Below, piece by piece: positions 11,438 to 20,586 of a stretch of 64,000 nucleotides of DNA (the stretch's first letter is position 1; each line of letters opens with the position of its first letter). Both the position numbers and the translations under genes were made by a program. Origin of the DNA: Arthrobacter sp. 260 (GTDB lineage Bacteria > Actinomycetota > Actinomycetes > Actinomycetales > Micrococcaceae); the NCBI RefSeq assembly GCF_013116745.1, contig NZ_JABFOE010000010.1:102375-166374 (forward strand). Direction: 5' to 3'. The notes beneath the pieces are model-generated. The model saw only the letters and a program-made list of their open reading frames with translations. It was not told the DNA's origin and ran no database searches.

Positions 11438-12294
11438 AGGAAGATATCGGGGACCAGCTGGTCCTCGGTGGCTCCCAAGCTGTACCTGGAGAAGTCGGTG
11501 ACACCTTCGTCGCGCAGCACGCCCTCGTCGGTGAAAAAGTTGCCGGTACAGGAGCGGGAGGGTCGAACCAGGATCGCATGGGCGGCGTCGGCGACGATCT
11601 CAGCATTGCGGGCGCCGTGCACAATCTGCTCTCCGCCGGGGAGGTTACGGATCGCAGCGGTGTCGATCAGGGTCTGCGGCCAGAGTGAATTCACCGCGAT
11701 CCCTTCGGCCTTGAATTCCTCGGCCAGTCCGAGAGTGGTCAGGCTCATCCCGTACTTCGCCATGGTGTAGGCCAAATGGATGCCGGCCCACTTCGGTTCC
11801 AGGTTCAATGGCGGCGACAGTGTCAGGATGTGTGGGTTTTCCGAGGCCAGCAGCGCCTCCAGCGAAAGCTTGCTCAACAGGAACGTACCCCTGACGTTGA
11901 TGTCGGCCATCAGGTCGTAGCGCTTCATGCTGACCTCCCGGGTTGGGGAAAGATCGATGGCCGAGGCGTTGTTCACGACGACGTCGATCCCGCCGAACTC
12001 GGTGGTGGCCGCCGCGACGGCGGCAGCGACGTCGTCGTCGTTCCTGACGTCTCCGACGATGGGCAGGGCGTTGCCTCCGGCGTCGCGGATCTGCTGGGCG
12101 GCGGTGAACACCGTGCCGTCGAGCTTGGGGTGCGGCTCCCCCGTTTTGGCCATCAGGGCGATGTTGGCGCCGTCGCGCGCGGCGCGCAGGGCGATCGCGA
12201 GGCCGATCCCCCGGCTACCGCCGGACATGAGAATGGTGCGACCCGCAAGGGTGGCTGGGCTGGACTGACGTGGGGCGTCGTTGCTGGCGGTCAT
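11434..12294 (-). CDS. SDR-family oxidoreductase (HSDL2-like)
   Basis: NAD(P)-dependent short-chain dehydrogenase, 286 aa. It has the cofactor motif SGGSRGIGLAIA, VVNNASAIDL, and an active-site segment in which Tyr and Lys are present as YTMAKYGM. LNLEPKWAGIHLAYTMAKYGMS and the C-terminal end match the hydroxysteroid-dehydrogenase-like-2 subgroup linked to lipid metabolism. It is divergent from the acyl-CoA carboxylase beta gene and may share control signals with it. Confidence 0.9.
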   Translation of the reverse strand: MTASNDAPRQSSPATLAGRTILMSGGSRGIGLAIALRAARDGANIALMAKTGEPHPKLDGTVFTAAQQIRDAGGNALPIVGDVRNDDDVAAAVAAATTEFGGIDVVVNNASAIDLSPTREVSMKRYDLMADINVRGTFLLSKLSLEALLASENPHILTLSPPLNLEPKWAGIHLAYTMAKYGMSLTTLGLAEEFKAEGIAVNSLWPQTLIDTAAIRNLPGGEQIVHGARNAEIVADAAHAILVRPSRSCTGNFFTDEGVLRDEGVTDFSRYSLGATEDQLVPDIFL

Positions 12295-12334
12295 GAAGTA
12301 AGAATAGTGGGGCGGGGGCCCGAAAAACCTAATT

Positions 12335-12350
12335 GTTACTCGTGGGTAAC
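12335..12350. promoter_or_regulatory. inverted repeat GTTAC-N6-GTAAC
   Basis: A 16-bp interrupted palindrome about 40 bp upstream of the SDR start, in the divergent SDR/carboxylase region. The shape fits a TetR-type operator; which gene it controls is not known. Confidence 0.5.
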
Positions 12351-12383
12351 ATGCGGCGTGGAGCTAACACAGCGAAGCGGAAA

Positions 12384-12400
12384 TTGTAGGTGTCCTACAG
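12384..12400. promoter_or_regulatory. putative acyl-CoA carboxylase operator, copy 1
   Basis: TTGTAG-GTGTC-CTACAG lies 106 bp upstream of the carboxylase beta start. The same TTGTAG-N5-CTACA pattern occurs upstream of the carboxylase alpha gene (20472-20488). A shared regulator of the two loci is the simplest reading; a FasR-like TetR regulator is a guess. Confidence 0.55.
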
Positions 12401-12505
12401 TCCGGACGGCCAGAACCGTCACTAGACTGGGTGAAACGCCGGACGTTTTGTGGAAAACCTACTTAACCCCGACAACGGCCCGTTCACCGCCAACCCGGAG
12501 ACTCA

Positions 12506-14125
12506 ATGCAGCCTGGCTCAGTACCTTTGGTCGCGCAGGATCACTCGATCGACCTCACCACCACCGCAGGGAAGCTCGCCGATTTCCGTCGCCGCGAGGG
12601 ACTCGCGCAGCAACCGTCCGGCCCCGAGTCGGTCGCGAAGCAGCACGCGCGGGGCAAGAACACCGCCCGCGAGCGCATCGATCTGCTGGTGGACCCCGGT
12701 TCCTTCGTCGAGTTCGATGCCCTGGCAGTCCACCGCTCGACGGCGTTCGGCATGGAGGCGAAGAAACCCCTGGGCGACGGCGTCGTCTCGGGCTACGCAA
12801 CGGTGGAGGGCCGCCAGATCGCCGTCTACAGCCAGGACTTTTCCGTCTACGGCGGGTCGCTGAGCCAGGTCAACGGCGAGAAGATCGTCAAGGTCCAGGA
12901 GTTCGCGCTCCGGAACGGCTGCCCGGTGGTTGGGATCAACGACGGCGGCGGCGCCCGGATCCAGGAGGGCGTGTCCTCGCTGGCCATGTTCGCTGACATC
13001 TTCCGGAACAACGTCCACGCCTCGGGGGTGATCCCCCAGATCTCCCTGATCATGGGGCCCTGCGCGGGCGGTGCCGCCTATTCCCCCGCCCTCACCGACT
13101 ACGTGGTGATGGTGGACAAGACCTCCCACATGTTCATTACCGGACCCGACGTGATCAAGACGGTGACGGGCGAGGACGTCGACATGGAGACCCTCGGCGG
13201 CGCGCGGCAGCACAACTCCACCACCGGGACGTCCGCGTACCTCGCCTCCGACGAACGCGACGCGATCGACTTCGTCAGGGAGCTGCTGGATTTCCTGCCC
13301 TCGAACAATCTGGCCGAGGCACCGCTCACCGAGTTTGTCGAGCAGCTGGAGCTCACCGAAGAGGATGAGGAGCTCGACACCCTGATCCCCGACTCGGCGA
13401 ACCAGCCCTACGACATGCGCACGGTGATCTCCACGATTGTCGACGACGGCCACTTCCTCGAGATGCAGTCCCTCTACGCACCGAACGTGATGATCGGGTA
13501 CGCCCGTGTGGAGGGCCACACCGTCGGGATCGTTGCCAACCAGCCGCTGCAATTCGCCGGCACCCTGGACATCGCCGCGTCCGAAAAGGCCGCCCGCTTT
13601 GTCCGGAACTGCGACGCCTTCAACATCCCGATCCTCACCCTTGTGGATGTGCCCGGCTTCCTTCCCGGCAAGGATCAGGAGTTCAACGGCATCATTCGCC
13701 GGGGCGCCAAACTGCTCTACGCCTACGCTGAAGCCACTGTCCCCAAGCTCACCGTCATTACCCGCAAGGCGTACGGCGGCGCGTACATCGTGATGGGCTC
13801 CAAGAAGCTCGGTGCCGACCTCAACCTGGCCTGGCCTACCGCGCAGATCGGCGTGATGGGAGCCCAGGGGGCCGTGAACATCCTCTACCGCGGTCACCTC
13901 AAGTCAGTGGCCGACGCGGGCGGCGACGTCGAGGCCGCCCGTGCCCAGGTGATCACCCAGTACGAGGAAGAGCTCCTCAACCCCTACCAGGCAGCGCAGC
14001 TGGGCTACGTCGACGCCGTGATCGCGCCGTCGGACACCCGGCAGCAGATTGTCCGCGGGCTGCGGGCCCTGCGCGACAAACGGGCCACCAACCCCGCCAA
14101 AAAGCACGGGAACATCCCCCTGTGA
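12506..14125 (+). CDS. acyl-CoA carboxylase beta (carboxyltransferase) subunit
   Basis: Transfers the carboxyl group from carboxybiotin to acetyl- or propionyl-CoA, supplying malonyl- or methylmalonyl-CoA. 539 aa, normal for AccD5/PccB types. It shows [20 protein letters not shown], the first oxyanion-hole region [26 protein letters not shown], and the second half [14 protein letters not shown] plus [12 protein letters not shown]. The residue after YGGAY is Ile; in Streptomyces enzymes Ile here goes with use of both acetyl- and propionyl-CoA, while Asp goes with propionyl-CoA. Its stop overlaps the epsilon subunit start by 4 bp. Confidence 0.96.
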   Translation: MQPGSVPLVAQDHSIDLTTTAGKLADFRRREGLAQQPSGPESVAKQHARGKNTARERIDLLVDPGSFVEFDALAVHRSTAFGMEAKKPLGDGVVSGYATVEGRQIAVYSQDFSVYGGSLSQVNGEKIVKVQEFALRNGCPVVGINDGGGARIQEGVSSLAMFADIFRNNVHASGVIPQISLIMGPCAGGAAYSPALTDYVVMVDKTSHMFITGPDVIKTVTGEDVDMETLGGARQHNSTTGTSAYLASDERDAIDFVRELLDFLPSNNLAEAPLTEFVEQLELTEEDEELDTLIPDSANQPYDMRTVISTIVDDGHFLEMQSLYAPNVMIGYARVEGHTVGIVANQPLQFAGTLDIAASEKAARFVRNCDAFNIPILTLVDVPGFLPGKDQEFNGIIRRGAKLLYAYAEATVPKLTVITRKAYGGAYIVMGSKKLGADLNLAWPTAQIGVMGAQGAVNILYRGHLKSVADAGGDVEAARAQVITQYEEELLNPYQAAQLGYVDAVIAPSDTRQQIVRGLRALRDKRATNPAKKHGNIPL

Positions 14126-14379
14126 CCATTACCCCGATCCGGCCCGGCCATTCCGCGGCCGACGACGACGCCGCCGCCCCCGCGGACGCTGTGTTCTCAG
14201 TGGTGCGTGGCACCCCGACGGCCGAGGAGCTGGCGGCGCTGACCGCCGTCGTCGTCGCGCTCTCCAGTGATTCCCCGGAGCCCGACACCGGAACCCCGCA
14301 CCGCACCTGGGTCCGCCGGAACCAGCTGCGCCTGGCGCCCCTGCCCGGGCCAGGCTCCTGGAAACGCAGCGGCCGCTAG
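14122..14379 (+). CDS. acyl-CoA carboxylase epsilon subunit
   Basis: Small actinobacterial accessory subunit that binds the carboxyltransferase and holds the alpha-beta complex together. 85 aa. The conserved part is [23 protein letters not shown], followed by a Trp/Arg-containing tail ([13 protein letters not shown]). Starts with GTG within the GTGA overlap with the beta subunit, so the two are translationally coupled. Confidence 0.92.
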   Translation: MTITPIRPGHSAADDDAAAPADAVFSVVRGTPTAEELAALTAVVVALSSDSPEPDTGTPHRTWVRRNQLRLAPLPGPGSWKRSGR

Positions 14380-14412
14380 ACCCCTGTGAGAGGGAGCGGT
14401 CTCACCTGCCAC

Positions 14413-14418
14413 TAGGAT
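14413..14418 (+). promoter_or_regulatory. candidate -10 (TAGGAT) before the acyltransferase
   Basis: TAGGAT matches the actinobacterial TAnnnT -10 pattern and lies about 35 bp upstream of a short leader ORF with a good ribosome-binding site. No convincing -35 was identified. Confidence 0.35.
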
Positions 14419-14453
14419 AGTCAGGTAATTCTGTCGGCAGAGGAGATCGATAC

Positions 14454-14489
14454 ATGACCGGCAGGCACACCAGCCGCGCACCTTGGTGA
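14454..14489 (+). CDS. possible 11-aa leader peptide
   Basis: ATG at 14454 preceded by GAGGAG (eight bases away) opens MTGRHTSRAPW and stops with a TGA that overlaps the GTG start of the acyltransferase by 4 bp (GTGA). The acyltransferase itself has no good ribosome-binding site of its own, so its translation may depend on this short ORF. No attenuator-like codon run is visible. Uncertain. Confidence 0.4.
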   Translation: MTGRHTSRAPW

Positions 14490-16510
14490 CTGCACCAATC
14501 CTTCCGGCGCCCGGGGCAGTGAAATCCGGCTACCGACCGGAGGTGCAGGGCCTGAGAGCCCTCGCCGTGTTGATGGTGGTGGTCTACCACGTCTGGCTGG
14601 GGCGGGTCTCCGGGGGCGTCGACGTTTTCCTCCTCATCTCCGCGTTCCTCCTCACCCTCTCCTTCACCCGCAAGCTGGAGACCGGGACGCCGCTGGACCT
14701 GCTGCGGTACTGGGTCAACCTCTTCCGGCGACTGGTACCGATGGCGGCCCTGACCATCGTCGTCACCCTCGGAGCCGTACTGGCTTTCGTTCCCCGGGGA
14801 CGCTGGACGGAAATCCTCGACCAGGCGTGGGCCTCCCTCTTCTACTTCCAGAACTGGCTGCTCGCGGCGAACTCGGTCGACTACTACGCCACCGACCACA
14901 GCACCGCGAGCCCGTTCCAGCACTTCTGGTCACTCTCCATCCAGGGCCAGGTCTTTATCCTGTGGCCGTTGCTGTTCGCGGGCGCCGCCGTTGCCGCCCA
15001 CCGGTTCAGGATCAAGCCGCGGAGGGTTCTGATCGGGTTGTTCGGCCTGGTATTCGCCTCGTCGCTCGCCTACTCCGTGTGGCAGACCGCGACAAACCAG
15101 GCTTTTGCCTACTTCGACACCCGCACCCGGCTGTGGGAATTCGCCCTCGGGTCACTGATAGCGCTGGCCTTGCCCTACGTTCGGCTCCCGGTGCTGAGCC
15201 GGGTTGTCCTGGGCTGGGTCGGCATCATCGCCATGCTCGCCGTCGGAATCGTCCTCCAGGTGGAGCAGCAGTTCCCCGGCTATATCGCGCTCTGGCCAAC
15301 CCTCGCCGCCGCAGCAGTAATCAGCGCGGGCGGCACCGGAAGCCGGTTCGGCGTGGACCGGTTCCTTTCCTCGCGTCCGCTGGTGCGGTTGGGGGACGCC
15401 TCCTACGCCCTCTATCTGGTCCACTGGCCGTTGCTGGTGGTCTTCCTGATCAACCGGGACCAGGAATCGGCCGGGTTGTTTTCGGGCCTGGCAATCATCG
15501 CCGTATCAGTGCTCTGGGCGATGGTGACCACCCGGTTCATCGACAAACCCATCCGACAGTTGAAGTGGGCGGCACGGAAACGGAGGCGGTCCGCCGTCGT
15601 CATCGCCCTCTGCGCCATCTTCGTTGGTGTTCCGGTGGGAGCCTGGCAACTGCAAATCCACACCGCCGCGACCGCAGCCGCTGATGACGCCAACAACCCG
15701 GGCGCTGCCTCCCTCCGGGAGGGATTCGTTCCCTTCGGTGATGACCAGGCTCCCCTGATGCCGCTGATGACGGCTCTGGACAGAGAATGGGTCAATCTTG
15801 AGGAGGACTGTTCCGGCGCATTCGACGCCTCCTCCTTCGGCTTATTGCAGGCTGGCTGCACCCAGTCGACAGTTGAGGACCCGACCAAGCTGGCAGTCGT
15901 TGTCGGGGCATCGCACCCGCAGCAGTGGGTGGCAGCGATCGAGCCCGTGTCCAAACGCCAGGGCTGGGACCTCGTGGTGCTGCGCAAAGGGCAGTGCCCC
16001 TTCGGTGCGCCGGTCGGACAGGAACCGGTCGAGAACTGCGACCAGTGGAACGCCGATGTGCTCTCCTACCTGGAGGAGGTGAATCCCGACCTGGTCTTCA
16101 CCGTTTCCTCCACCTCACACCACACCCGCCCCGACGACCGCCTTGTTCCCGGCTATGAGGAAGCCGCACAGCGGATCATGGCTGGCGGCGCCCAGGTCAT
16201 CGCCATCCGTGACAATCCACGGTTCGGGATCAACATTCCTGAGTGTGTGGAAAGCTCCGGGCAGGATGACCCATCCTGCACCTTCGACGTCGGAGACAAG
16301 CTGGCGCCGGTGAACCCGGTGAATGAGCTGGCCGCCCGACTCCCGGCGTTGCACTCGATCGAGCTGACCGACCTGATCTGCCCCGACGGGGTTTGCCCAC
16401 CGGTGATCGGCAACGTCCTCGTCTACATGGATGACAACCACCTCAGCAAAACCTATATCAAGACGATGGTGCCAGAGTTCGAACGACGTCTGCTGGAATC
16501 CCTGGACTAG
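14486..16510 (+). CDS. OafB-like acyltransferase with SGNH domain
   Basis: Membrane O-acyltransferase of about 674 aa that acetylates extracellular polysaccharide or wall glycans. The N-terminal acyltransferase-3 domain (residues about 10-370) starts YRPEVQGLRALAVLMVVVYHVWL with the conserved R/H and has some ten helices. It is followed by a periplasmic SGNH-like domain (from about 410) with VVVGASHPQQW, FTVSSTSHHTR and VYMDDNHLSKTYIKTMVPEF, whose D-x-x-H gives the catalytic Asp/His. The usual GDSH block appears as GASH, so the Ser is kept. Start GTG 14486 or TTG 14483, coupled to a short leader ORF. Confidence 0.9.
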   Translation: MTAPILPAPGAVKSGYRPEVQGLRALAVLMVVVYHVWLGRVSGGVDVFLLISAFLLTLSFTRKLETGTPLDLLRYWVNLFRRLVPMAALTIVVTLGAVLAFVPRGRWTEILDQAWASLFYFQNWLLAANSVDYYATDHSTASPFQHFWSLSIQGQVFILWPLLFAGAAVAAHRFRIKPRRVLIGLFGLVFASSLAYSVWQTATNQAFAYFDTRTRLWEFALGSLIALALPYVRLPVLSRVVLGWVGIIAMLAVGIVLQVEQQFPGYIALWPTLAAAAVISAGGTGSRFGVDRFLSSRPLVRLGDASYALYLVHWPLLVVFLINRDQESAGLFSGLAIIAVSVLWAMVTTRFIDKPIRQLKWAARKRRRSAVVIALCAIFVGVPVGAWQLQIHTAATAAADDANNPGAASLREGFVPFGDDQAPLMPLMTALDREWVNLEEDCSGAFDASSFGLLQAGCTQSTVEDPTKLAVVVGASHPQQWVAAIEPVSKRQGWDLVVLRKGQCPFGAPVGQEPVENCDQWNADVLSYLEEVNPDLVFTVSSTSHHTRPDDRLVPGYEEAAQRIMAGGAQVIAIRDNPRFGINIPECVESSGQDDPSCTFDVGDKLAPVNPVNELAARLPALHSIELTDLICPDGVCPPVIGNVLVYMDDNHLSKTYIKTMVPEFERRLLESLD

Positions 16511-16544
16511 CCGCCCGCCCACGCTCCCGCCAGCCGCCCCGACG

Positions 16545-17807
16545 TCAACGGGGATCCATCACTGTCCCCATAAACAGGGGCATGCCGGTCTCCGTGTGGA
16601 TGATCTGGTACTGGAACGGCCGGTCGAGGACGAAGTCCACGTCGGAGGTAGGCATCCCCGATTCGACCATGTTGATCTGCGTGACGGCTGCTGCGATCGT
16701 GCCTCGTTCGGCAACCGTGATGTTCGCCTCCTGTGCCGCACCCGAAACATAGAGGTCGGGATTGATCGGGCTGAAGTCGGGATATTCGCCGAAGGTCTCG
16801 GTCAGGCCCATGTTTGCGAGCAGCTCCAACAGATCCTGGTGGTAGCGGTGATCGAACTTCGGCAGGACCAGGCCGACGACGACCGCTGATCCGCTCTCCA
16901 TCCCCACCCGGACGTCAGCGAGCTGGCTCGCGCTCATCACCGGCGACCCTCCCTGATCCGGCAGAATAAGCCGCATCTGGAAACCCTCGTTGTAGGGCAG
17001 ATCCATTGCTGTCCACCCGTCGCCGGAGGCGTAGTTGGCCGATACCAGCTGCCGCATCATGTCGGCCTGGATGGTCCCGCCATCGGTGAGCTGGAACGGC
17101 CCCGGCGCGGTATCCACGGGGTCGAAGGGGGTTGCCCACGCCGCCGCGAAGTAGACGGTGTTGAGCAGGCTGACCCGGGTGTCGGGATCATAGTCCAGCG
17201 GCGCTTGGTCGATCCGGCCGCCGGTGTGCTCGCTGATCCAGGCGTTGATCGTGTCCTCGGTGGAGCGGTCGCTGAAGTCCACCGGGTACACGCCCGAGCC
17301 GTACTGGGCAGCAAGCGTCTGAAGGAAGGTTTCCCCCACGGTCAGGCCGCGATCAATGAAGATCCCGTTCGCCAGGTGCAGGAGCGGGGCTTCGGGCGGA
17401 TCGTCCTCGTCGACTGTCCCGGGATCACCGTCGTGTTCCTGCCACAGGGCCAGCAGCGCGTTCATTGCCTCGTCGCGGTTCTCGGCAGGAAAACCGAGCA
17501 CCTCGTCCATCTCGGCCGCCGTCGTCGTCGCTGCCCCGGCACGCAGCATGGAGAGCGCATACAGGGCGCTGACCGGGCTCGTCACCGCATTGTCGGTCGG
17601 GTCGGCGCCGGCGAGCATCACTGCGCCCAGCCGGAACGATGAGTCCCGCAGGCTGGCCACTGCCTCCGGGTAGTCCCCGACCTGAACGGCTGCACGGTCA
17701 ACCTCGTCGGCGCTGAGAAGATCCGGGGCGGTGGGGGTGCACCCCGTCAGAGCCATCGTGGCGGCGGAGAGCCAGGCCACTGCGACGATTCTGCGAACCC
17801 GCACCAT
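16545..17807 (-). CDS. lipoprotein serpin (serine/cysteine protease inhibitor)
   Basis: Suicide protease inhibitor predicted on the outer face of the membrane. About 420 aa from the ATG at 17807, which has AAGGGTGAG well placed. The signal ends in a lipobox (ATMALTGC). Serpin landmarks: NAVTSPVSALYALSMLRAGA, NGIFIDRGL, LLNTVYFAAAWATPFD, the hinge ERGTIAAAVT (P15 Gly, P14 Thr, P12-P10 Ala, the inhibitory type) and the signature FVLDRPFQYQIIHTETGMPLFMG. The exact P1 residue is uncertain (near VESG). Serpins are uncommon in bacteria. Neighbours are an acyltransferase and a divergent DUF885 peptidase. Confidence 0.93.
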   Translation of the reverse strand: MVRVRRIVAVAWLSAATMALTGCTPTAPDLLSADEVDRAAVQVGDYPEAVASLRDSSFRLGAVMLAGADPTDNAVTSPVSALYALSMLRAGAATTTAAEMDEVLGFPAENRDEAMNALLALWQEHDGDPGTVDEDDPPEAPLLHLANGIFIDRGLTVGETFLQTLAAQYGSGVYPVDFSDRSTEDTINAWISEHTGGRIDQAPLDYDPDTRVSLLNTVYFAAAWATPFDPVDTAPGPFQLTDGGTIQADMMRQLVSANYASGDGWTAMDLPYNEGFQMRLILPDQGGSPVMSASQLADVRVGMESGSAVVVGLVLPKFDHRYHQDLLELLANMGLTETFGEYPDFSPINPDLYVSGAAQEANITVAERGTIAAAVTQINMVESGMPTSDVDFVLDRPFQYQIIHTETGMPLFMGTVMDPR

Positions 17808-17954
17808 TGATCTCACCCTTCGCTTCCTTGCCCGCGGCGGCATCACTGAGTCCAAGGTACTTCCCCAGCAGGGGCACCGACCGGGAACGCAGGGCACAAT
17901 CCGGTTACAGCCGATTACCGTGGCTCAAAGCAACCACTCGGGCGGCAAAACGGC

Positions 17955-17960
17955 TAGGCT
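17955..17960 (+). promoter_or_regulatory. -10 TAGGCT for a leaderless DUF885 transcript
   Basis: TAGGCT lies six bases from the GTG at 17967, so transcription would begin at or next to the start codon. Confidence 0.5.
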
Positions 17961-17966
17961 CGATCT

Positions 17967-19685
17967 GTGAACAATGAGACCCCCGCCACAGCTAGCCAGT
18001 CGCCCGCTTCGCTACCGACGCGCGCCAAGACCGCTATCGACGCCGTCGCCGACGCCTATACCGAGACCCTGCTGGAGCTCGATCCGGGCTTCGCGACCGA
18101 GCTCGGATTCCCCGGCCACGAAACCGAATACCGCGACTACTCCCCTGCCGGCCTTGAGGCCTGGGCCGAGGCCACGAGGGAAACCCTCGGTCGTCTCACC
18201 GATCTGGAACCCGCCGACGACGTCGACCGCGTCACCCTCGACGCCATGCAGGAGCGTCTCGGCCTTGAACTGGAAATCCACGCGACCGGGCTGAACCTGG
18301 CCGATCTGAACAACCTCGCATCCCCCGCCCAGGAGATCCGGGCGATCTTTGACCTGATGCCCACCGCGACGGCCGACCAGTGGGGCCATATCGCCGGCCG
18401 CATGCACAACATCCCCGATGCCCTTTCCGGCTATATCAGCTCCCTGCGCTCCGGCAAGGACCGTGGTCTGGTTGCCGCCGAGCGCCAGATCAAGATCGTG
18501 ATCGGCCAGACCGCTAAGTACGCGGAGGACGGCGGATTCTTCGATGAGTTCGTGTCGAACGCGTCGCTGGACGACGGCGCGCTGCCGGACCAGGTGCGCC
18601 AGGACCTGGTAGCAGGATCGGCTGCGGCGCGGGCCGCTTACGGACGCCTCGGCGCCTTCCTGCAGGATGAGCTGCTCCCCGCGGCGCCGGCCAAGGATGC
18701 GGTGGGCCGCGATCACTACGCGCTGATGTCGCGACGGTTCCTGGGCGCCGTCGTCGATCTAGAGGAGACCTACCGGTGGGGAGTCGAAGAGCTTGATCGG
18801 GTGATCGCCGAGCAGGAGGTAGTGGCGAATGAGATCAAGGCCGGCGCCTCCGTCGAGGAAGCCATGAAGATCCTCGACGAGACCCCCGAACTGCAGCTGC
18901 AGGGCACCGACGCCCTGCAGGCCTGGATGCAGCAGCTCTCCGACAAGGCTGTCGACGAGCTGGCCGGGGTCCACTTCGATATCCCCGACATCATGCGCAC
19001 CATCGAGTGCAAGATCGCTCCGACGCATGAGGGCGGCATTTACTACTCAGGGCCCAGCGACGACTTTTCCCGTCCCGGCCGGATGTGGTGGTCGGTACCG
19101 GAGGGCGAGGACTCCTTCACCACGTGGAAGGAGACCACCACCGTCTACCACGAGGGTGTTCCCGGGCATCACCTGCAGATCGCGACGGCCACCATGCAGC
19201 GCGGGCTGCTGAACAACTGGCGCCGCAACGCGGTGTGGGTCTCCGGCCATGGCGAGGGCTGGGCGCTCTACGCCGAGCGGTTGATGCAGGAACTGGGCTA
19301 CCTTGACCACCCGGGCGACCGGCTCGGCATGCTCGACGCGCAACGGATGCGGGCAGCACGGGTGGTCTTCGACATCGGGGTTCACCTGGAACTGGACGTT
19401 CCCGAACGCTGGGGCACCGGTACCTGGACGCCTGACAAGGGCTATGAGTTCCTGAAGAAGAACATCGCCATCTCGGAGGGCCAACTGGACTTCGAGTTCA
19501 ACCGCTACCTGGGCTGGCCGGGTCAGGCCCCCTCGTACAAGATTGGGCAGCGGCTCTGGGAGCAGATTCGCGACGAGGTCCGGGGCCGCGAGGGCGACGC
19601 GTTCGACCTGCGCGGTTTCCACACCCGCGCGCTGAACCTCGGATCTGTCGGGCTCGACACGCTGCGCCGGGCACTGGTCGGCTAG
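17967..19685 (+). CDS. DUF885-family zinc metallopeptidase-like protein
   Basis: 572 aa. The family's metal site is visible as VYHEGVPGHHLQIA (HExxPGHH) near residue 395, with GHGEGWALYAERLM about 35 residues later supplying a further Glu. No signal peptide or lipobox, so it is cytoplasmic. The family includes peptidase-like enzymes; the substrate is unknown. Starts with GTG (MNNETPATAS), with no Shine-Dalgarno but a -10 six bases upstream, so probably leaderless. Confidence 0.9.
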   Translation: MNNETPATASQSPASLPTRAKTAIDAVADAYTETLLELDPGFATELGFPGHETEYRDYSPAGLEAWAEATRETLGRLTDLEPADDVDRVTLDAMQERLGLELEIHATGLNLADLNNLASPAQEIRAIFDLMPTATADQWGHIAGRMHNIPDALSGYISSLRSGKDRGLVAAERQIKIVIGQTAKYAEDGGFFDEFVSNASLDDGALPDQVRQDLVAGSAAARAAYGRLGAFLQDELLPAAPAKDAVGRDHYALMSRRFLGAVVDLEETYRWGVEELDRVIAEQEVVANEIKAGASVEEAMKILDETPELQLQGTDALQAWMQQLSDKAVDELAGVHFDIPDIMRTIECKIAPTHEGGIYYSGPSDDFSRPGRMWWSVPEGEDSFTTWKETTTVYHEGVPGHHLQIATATMQRGLLNNWRRNAVWVSGHGEGWALYAERLMQELGYLDHPGDRLGMLDAQRMRAARVVFDIGVHLELDVPERWGTGTWTPDKGYEFLKKNIAISEGQLDFEFNRYLGWPGQAPSYKIGQRLWEQIRDEVRGREGDAFDLRGFHTRALNLGSVGLDTLRRALVG

Positions 19686-19722
19686 ACACCGTCACCCTGC
19701 GAGGGGATCAGTCTGCTGTCAC

Positions 19723-19750
19723 GGGGCGCGACGGTACACCGTCGCGCCCC
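19723..19750. terminator. GC-rich hairpin between DUF885 gene and maf
   Basis: GGGGCGCGACGGT and ACCGTCGCGCCCC form a perfect 13-bp stem with a 2-nt loop. There is no T-run, so termination is likely but not certain. Confidence 0.55.
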
Positions 19751-19769
19751 GACGTGCCTAAGCTGAAGT

Positions 19770-20396
19770 ATGACTTCCCGCCTGATCCTCGCCTCAGCAT
19801 CCCCCGCCCGCACCAAGGTCCTCTCCGATGCCGGTATCCACCACTCGGTGCTGGTCTCCGATGTGGACGAGGACGCCGTCGCCGCCGCGTATGGCCCGCT
19901 GGACGCCTTCGACACCTCGCTCCTGCTCGCCCGCGCCAAAGCCGAGGCTGTCGCGGAGGCGGATGGTTCCGAGGGCGCACTGGTGATCGGCTGCGACTCG
20001 ATCTTCGAATTCGAGGGAGCCGCCCACGGCAAGCCCTGGGAACCGGAGATTGCCCGCGCCCGGATCCGCCGGATGAGCGGCTCGTTCGGCGTCCTGCACA
20101 CCGGCCACTGGCTCGTGGATACCCGTGCCGCGTCCGACGGCGGATCGGGCGCCACCGTGGGCGCCGTCGCCTCCGCCTCGGTGCACTTCGCCCAGCTCTC
20201 GGACGAGGAGATTGATGCCTACGTGGCCACCGGCGAACCGCTCCAGGTCGCCGGGTCGTTCACCATCGACGGTCTGGGCGGGGCGTTCATCACCCGGGTC
20301 GACGGCGATCCGCACGCCGTTATTGGGCTGAGCGTCTCGACCCTGCGCGGGTTGCTGGCCTCGGCGAACCTGACCGTCATGGACTTCTGGGCCTAA
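19770..20396 (+). CDS. maf: Maf-like nucleoside triphosphate pyrophosphatase
   Basis: House-cleaning NTP/nucleotide pyrophosphatase, 208 aa. Family motifs: LILASASPARTKVLSDAGI at the N-terminus, the KAEAVAE helix, VIGCDSIFEFEG with the catalytic Asp, GKPWEPEIARARI, YVATGEPLQVAGSFTIDGLGG and VIGLSVSTLRGLL. A TAAGCT five bases before the ATG suggests a leaderless transcript. In many actinobacteria maf sits next to the acyl-CoA carboxylase alpha gene, as here. Confidence 0.95.
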   Translation: MTSRLILASASPARTKVLSDAGIHHSVLVSDVDEDAVAAAYGPLDAFDTSLLLARAKAEAVAEADGSEGALVIGCDSIFEFEGAAHGKPWEPEIARARIRRMSGSFGVLHTGHWLVDTRAASDGGSGATVGAVASASVHFAQLSDEEIDAYVATGEPLQVAGSFTIDGLGGAFITRVDGDPHAVIGLSVSTLRGLLASANLTVMDFWA

Positions 20397-20471
20397 CCGG
20401 CGGGCACGCCACCTGCCCCGCACCCTGGCCGGTGGACACCTCACTATTTAGAGGTGCAACCGCGGCTATCG

Positions 20472-20488
20472 TTGTAGCATCCCTACAA
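20472..20488. promoter_or_regulatory. putative acyl-CoA carboxylase operator, copy 2
   Basis: TTGTAG-CATCC-CTACAA is a perfect inverted repeat 99 bp upstream of the carboxylase alpha start. It matches the arms of the site at 12384-12400 in front of the beta subunit. Confidence 0.6.
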
Positions 20489-20586
20489 GGAAACCGGCCG
20501 CCACACGCGCTATCCGCATGGATTATGGGCATAAACGACAATATGGCGCTAGGCTCCGAACAGATACGAAGGAGCCAGACCACACC

